Shown here in pieces: positions 37,294 through 41,913 of a stretch of 41,913 bases of DNA (positions are counted from its first letter, which is position 1; each line of letters begins with the position of its first letter). The stretch is from assembly GCF_002902665.1 (NCBI RefSeq), contig NZ_PPRM01000012.1, forward strand, positions 1 through 41,913. The letters are read 5' to 3'. The notes under the pieces are model-generated. The model was not told where the DNA came from, searched no databases, and saw only the letters and a program-made list of their open reading frames with translations. The DNA is from Macrococcoides caseolyticum (GTDB lineage Bacteria > Bacillota > Bacilli > Staphylococcales > Staphylococcaceae). A program made the position numbers and the translations under genes.

Positions 37294-37500
37294 ATGTTTA
37301 ATATTTCTAGAATGGATTTAATGTGGGTATCATTTTATTCGCTTGGGCTAATGCTTCTTGCAATGATGCTTATATATATCGCAAGGTTTAAGATTGCTAA
37401 TAAACCATTGAATATGATTGTTACGTTTCTTGCATATGCAGCATTACTTATAAGTGCACTGCTCATGTTTGTCGTGTTAGGTGGTTCTAGTCATGCGTAA
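37294..37500 (+). CDS. DUF2768 small membrane protein (YphE-like)
   Basis: 68 residues with two membrane helices (about 10-29 and 38-62) and a short basic loop (RFKIANKP). It matches DUF2768/YphE, which follows gpsA in B. subtilis. The start is ATG at 37294 behind AGAGGTAG, nine bases after gpsA. Its end overlaps the lipoprotein gene by 8 bases. Function unknown. Confidence 0.78.
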   Translation: MFNISRMDLMWVSFYSLGLMLLAMMLIYIARFKIANKPLNMIVTFLAYAALLISALLMFVVLGGSSHA

Positions 37501-38194
37501 ATCTTTATTATTATTACTGGTTTCTATGCTGCTCGGTGGGTGTATGTATCCTAAAGAAGAGCTTGAACAAAATCAAGTCGCACCTCAAGATCAGCTGAAC
37601 ATGGTTCAAAATGCTGTTGAAAGTTATCAGAAGGATACCGGTGGATTACTGCCACTGAAAGATAGGGATCAGACTTATGAAATCTATTTGAAGCATCCAA
37701 TTGATTTTGGAAAGTTAAAACCAAAATATCTTTCGCAGTTACCAGGATCATCATTTGAAATGGGTGGCTATTATCAGTATGTGATGATGGACGTAGATAA
37801 AAACCCTAAGGTGATGCTTATAGATCTTAGAACATCAGATACTTTAAAAAATTTAAGAATTCGACTTGAAACGAAATCGAATGAATTGGCTTTAGGAAAG
37901 AAGATAGGCCCAAACCTTTATAAGATCGACTATAAGAAATACGGTCTTGATCAATATCCGACAGTGAAGAGCCCTTATTCAGGTGAGGCATTACCTATCT
38001 ATATCAACGGGGGTAACGAATTTAAGATAGATTACTCCCTTGATCTAGGTCGTGCATTACAGAAACATAAGGTAAAACAAGGGGAGGATATCCGATATAT
38101 TCTCTATCAGGACAATCCAATATTACCTGCTTATTCAGTACCTTATACTGTAGATGATAAGAATGAACCCGTTTTCAAAACCGTACAACGTTAA
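37493..38194 (+). CDS. Predicted lipoprotein (YphF-like)
   Basis: 233 residues. A signal peptide MRKSLLLLLVSMLLGGC ends in a lipobox (LGGC, Cys17), so the mature protein should be lipid-anchored outside the membrane. The rest is soluble with no catalytic motif that I recognise. The start is ATG at 37493 with AGGTGG eight bases upstream; it overlaps the DUF2768 gene. In B. subtilis yphF follows yphE and precedes spoIVA; here spoIVA is missing and HU follows. Confidence 0.82.
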   Translation: MRKSLLLLLVSMLLGGCMYPKEELEQNQVAPQDQLNMVQNAVESYQKDTGGLLPLKDRDQTYEIYLKHPIDFGKLKPKYLSQLPGSSFEMGGYYQYVMMDVDKNPKVMLIDLRTSDTLKNLRIRLETKSNELALGKKIGPNLYKIDYKKYGLDQYPTVKSPYSGEALPIYINGGNEFKIDYSLDLGRALQKHKVKQGEDIRYILYQDNPILPAYSVPYTVDDKNEPVFKTVQR

Positions 38195-38305
38195 AAAAAT
38201 GTTGATAATATACAATAACCGTTGCAGTGACAGCGTTTATTGTGTTAAAGTCATAACAGAATGATATTTTATATCATTTACATAATGTTGGGGAGGTGAA
38301 TTGAC

Positions 38306-38578
38306 ATGAATAAAACAGATTTAATCAATGCAGTTTCTGATAGTGCAAACTTAACTAAGAAAGAAGCAGGTTTAGCAGTTGATGCTGTTTTCGAATCAAT
38401 TCAAAAATCACTATCTAATGGTGAGAAGGTACAATTAATTGGTTTCGGTAACTTTGAAGTTCGCGAACGTGCTGCACGTAAAGGACGTAATCCGCAAACT
38501 GGTGATGAGATTGAAATCCCAGCAAGCAAAGTTCCAGCATTCAAAGCTGGTAAAGCATTAAAAGATGCAGTAAAATAA
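38306..38578 (+). CDS. hup: DNA-binding protein HU
   Basis: Nucleoid protein, 90 residues, the family length. [12 protein letters not shown] at the start, the HU/IHF signature [20 protein letters not shown] around 46-65, and the C-terminal [15 protein letters not shown] are all standard. The start is ATG at 38306 behind GGGGAGGTGAA. It is transcribed alone and followed by a terminator. Confidence 0.97.
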   Translation: MNKTDLINAVSDSANLTKKEAGLAVDAVFESIQKSLSNGEKVQLIGFGNFEVRERAARKGRNPQTGDEIEIPASKVPAFKAGKALKDAVK

Positions 38579-38586
38579 TTGCATCT

Positions 38587-38609
38587 AAAGCCCACTATGG
38601 GCTTTTTTT
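38587..38609 (+). terminator. Intrinsic terminator of hup
   Basis: AAAGCCCA (38587-38594) pairs with TGGGCTTT (38598-38605), followed by further T to 38609. Confidence 0.9.
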
Positions 38610-38678
38610 ATTTGTTCTTATACCATTTTTTATGAATTATCGTTATAATAATGGAAGGACAAAAATTGAGGTATGGCA

Positions 38679-39102
38679 ATGAAATATTTAGTTAACCTAG
38701 AAAATCAGATTAAAGAGCTAAAAAAACGATATACTTATTTTCAGATGATCAACTTTGAGCAGGAAATCATCGATATTGTCAGCAATCTTAAAGTAGATGA
38801 CAACGTCAAAAGTGCAATCGTTGTTATTGATACAAGTATGCGTATGCAAAGTGTAATCAATGACGGTAATAAGGACAGGCTCGTGCTATCTACCGACATA
38901 TTAAGTGCATTGTTTTATCGTTATTTATCACAGCCGTTTTTACAAGATGACTTTAAAGTTTTAACGCGATGTGTCACGCGTATTAATGAATTGAAAGAAT
39001 TGCGATTAACCATAACTGAACAAGATAGATTAACAGAAATAGATCAGGAAATTCATTATATGTTTGTACAACCTTATATGAATGATGAGAAAGTGGTGGC
39101 TT

Positions 39103-39110
<8 letters not shown>
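38679..39110 (+). CDS. hepS: Heptaprenyl diphosphate synthase component I (HepS/GerCA-like), short
   Basis: Non-catalytic subunit that works with HepT to make the C35 side chain of menaquinone. 143 residues from ATG at 38679, which follows GAGGT by 7 bases (an ATG at 38673 is too close). The sequence lacks strong motifs; the assignment rests on position directly before menG and hepT and on the [22 protein letters not shown] and [17 protein letters not shown] regions. It is clearly shorter than B. subtilis GerCA/HepS (about 250 residues). It overlaps menG by 8 bases. Confidence 0.8.
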
Positions 39111-40808
<1,698 letters not shown>

Positions 40809-40811
40809 CAA

Positions 40812-40840
40812 TTGCAAGAAATCGCTTACAATGTTAAACT
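40812..40840 (+). promoter_or_regulatory. Promoter of ndk
   Basis: TTGCAA (40812-40817), 17-bp spacer, TAAACT (40835-40840) with TG one base before it (extended -10). It lies 39 bases before the ndk start. Confidence 0.6.
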
Positions 40841-40879
40841 GTTTAAGGATTTACTAAATTAAAAGAGGTAGGGATAACC

Positions 40880-41326
40880 ATGGAAAAAACATTTTTAATG
40901 ATTAAACCTGACGGTGTAGGTCGCGGTCTTATCGGAGAAATCGTAAGACGTATTGAAAACAAAGGCATCAAAGTTGTAGGTGCTAAATTAATGACAGTGT
41001 CAGAGGATTTAGCTAAAACACATTACGGTGAGCATAGCGAAAAACCATTCTTCGGCGAATTAGTGGAGTTTATTACTTCAGGACCTGTATTTGCAATGGT
41101 ACTTGAAGGTGACAACGTTGTTGAAATCGGACGTACATTAGTGGGTAAAACAAACCCTGCTGAAAGTGCTCCTGGAACAATTCGTGGAGACTTTGGTATG
41201 ACTGTTGGTAAAAACATCATCCATGGTTCAGATTCCGTTGCATCAGCTGACAAAGAAATCGCATTATGGTTTAAAGAAGAAGAAATTCTATCCTATGACT
41301 TAGTGACATCTGCTTGGGTGTACTAA
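40880..41326 (+). CDS. ndk: Nucleoside diphosphate kinase
   Basis: Transfers phosphate from NTPs to NDPs through a phospho-histidine. The signature NIIHGSDSV holds the active His115, and [15 protein letters not shown] starts the fold. 148 residues. The start is ATG at 40880 behind AAAAGAGGTAGG. In Staphylococcus the aro genes normally follow ndk; here an unrelated AAA ATPase gene follows. Confidence 0.96.
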   Translation: MEKTFLMIKPDGVGRGLIGEIVRRIENKGIKVVGAKLMTVSEDLAKTHYGEHSEKPFFGELVEFITSGPVFAMVLEGDNVVEIGRTLVGKTNPAESAPGTIRGDFGMTVGKNIIHGSDSVASADKEIALWFKEEEILSYDLVTSAWVY

Positions 41327-41350
41327 TCAATTAACAGCAACACAAATATT

Positions 41351-41388
41351 ATAGCTATAGGCTTTTGATAAGCTTATGGCTATTTTTA
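41351..41388 (+). terminator. Intrinsic terminator of ndk
   Basis: ATAGCTATAGGCTT (41351-41364) pairs with AAGCTTATGGCTAT (41370-41383), including two G-T pairs, followed by TTTT. Confidence 0.8.
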
Positions 41389-41402
41389 GTATATAAATGA
41401 TG

Positions 41403-41424
41403 AAAAAAAGGGCAGAAAAAGGGC
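41403..41424 (+). repeat. Two tandem 11-bp units upstream of the AAA ATPase gene
   Basis: AAAAAAAGGGC (41403-41413) is followed at once by AGAAAAAGGGC (41414-41424), one base different. About 75 bases before the ATPase start. Meaning unknown; may be chance in AT-rich DNA. Confidence 0.4.
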
Positions 41425-41497
41425 GAGAATACTCTATTGTATGATTGGCTAATTAAATATAATATATAGATAACAAATCAATATATAAGGAGTAAAT

Positions 41498-41913
41498 ATG
41501 ATTAACTTAAATATTAAGAATATCGGTAAAATTAGAAATGTTGACATAAACATAGATGGAATAACTGTTGTTGGTGCGAAAAATGATAGTGGGAAAAGTA
41601 CAATTTCTAAAGTACTAGGTACCACGTTTATTAGCATGAATAAATATAAAGATAAATTTCAGATGTATAGAATAAAAAATATACAACAAATTACAAATAG
41701 AATAATTGATTTACTCGAAAATACATTAATCGATAACAGTATAAATATAAATGAATTACCAATCGATTTACGTGAATTAATTGATTTTGAAGATGGAGGA
41801 ATATTTAACTTCAGAACCTTTAGAAGGTTAAATAAAAAAAGCTTTAAAGATGGTTTAGAAATATATTTAAATGCATTAAATAGTTTATATGATGAACTAA
41901 AAGAGTATATTAC
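41498..41913 (+). CDS. AAA family ATPase, 5' part (cut by window edge)
   Basis: ATG at 41498 with AAGGAG (41488-41493) upstream; open to the end of the window (138 codons, no stop). The N-terminus is an ABC/SMC/OLD-type ATPase: INLNIKNIGKIRNVDINIDG is the usual first strand-loop-strand, and VGAKNDSGKST (25-35) is the Walker A loop of the style found in AAA_15/OLD-like ATPases. The rest is Asn/Ile/Lys-rich. The DNA is clearly more AT-rich than the neighbouring genes. The signature, Walker B and any fused or downstream nuclease lie outside the window, so function cannot be assigned; a defence or mobile-element role is possible. Confidence 0.8.
   Translation, partial: MINLNIKNIGKIRNVDINIDGITVVGAKNDSGKSTISKVLGTTFISMNKYKDKFQMYRIKNIQQITNRIIDLLENTLIDNSININELPIDLRELIDFEDGGIFNFRTFRRLNKKSFKDGLEIYLNALNSLYDELKEYI

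Overview
This window is a chromosomal backbone segment from a low-GC, non-sporulating member of the Firmicutes in the family Staphylococcaceae. Macrococcus, or another lineage close to the base of the family, is my best guess. The evidence is the SrrAB/ResABCDE block, a short EbpS-type LysM protein whose C-terminus closely resembles the staphylococcal one as I remember it, HepS/MenG/HepT, the bacillithiol proteins BrxB and YpdA, many TTG starts with strong GGAGG-type ribosome binding sites, and gene order that follows Bacillus subtilis from spo0A to ndk with the sporulation genes removed. There are no rRNA or tRNA genes, CRISPR arrays or recognisable insertion sequences.

Layout. 1-2740: a 3' remnant of spo0A, a glycerophosphodiester phosphodiesterase, a DUF2627 membrane protein and leucine dehydrogenase. 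2876-7100: BrxB, a YqjA-like membrane protein, an unmarked Prli42-like miniprotein on the minus strand, a PepT-like peptidase and 6-phosphogluconate dehydrogenase. 7214-10296 (minus): a two-gene AraC-regulator/methyltransferase cassette and zwf. 10403-15522: RNase Z, proC, a YqjQ-like SDR, a YqkD-like hydrolase with an aldo/keto reductase, and nudF. 15638-19737: fur, xerD, a 57-residue membrane protein, ypuF, scpA-scpB-rluB. 19822-25675: resA-resB-resC-srrA-srrB (cytochrome c maturation type redox proteins and the oxygen/respiration two-component system). 25702-26397: FMN riboswitch and ribU. 26460-32887: ferredoxin, ypbB-recQ, ebpS, a CBS protein, ypdA, ansA. 32962-38578: cmk, rpsA, der, gpsA, yphE-like, yphF-like lipoprotein, HU. 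38679-41326: hepS-menG-hepT and ndk. 41498-end: the 5' part of an AT-rich AAA ATPase gene cut by the window edge.

How the genes work together. gnd and zwf are the oxidative pentose phosphate dehydrogenases that make NADPH. YpdA uses NADPH to reduce bacillithiol disulfide, and BrxB removes bacillithiol from proteins. ResABC and SrrAB link respiration to its regulation. ScpAB and XerD act in chromosome segregation. RpsA, Der and RluB act on the ribosome. HepS/HepT/MenG make menaquinone for the respiratory chain.

Most interesting points: the Spo0A remnant, which keeps an intact DNA-binding domain and part of the receiver domain and is broken beside a 10-bp inverted repeat; the matching absence of other sporulation genes at several junctions; the Prli42-like miniprotein and the 57-residue membrane protein, both very short; a SrrB kinase with no cysteine at all; and the truncated ATPase after ndk, which may be the start of an accessory (possibly defence) island that continues beyond the window.
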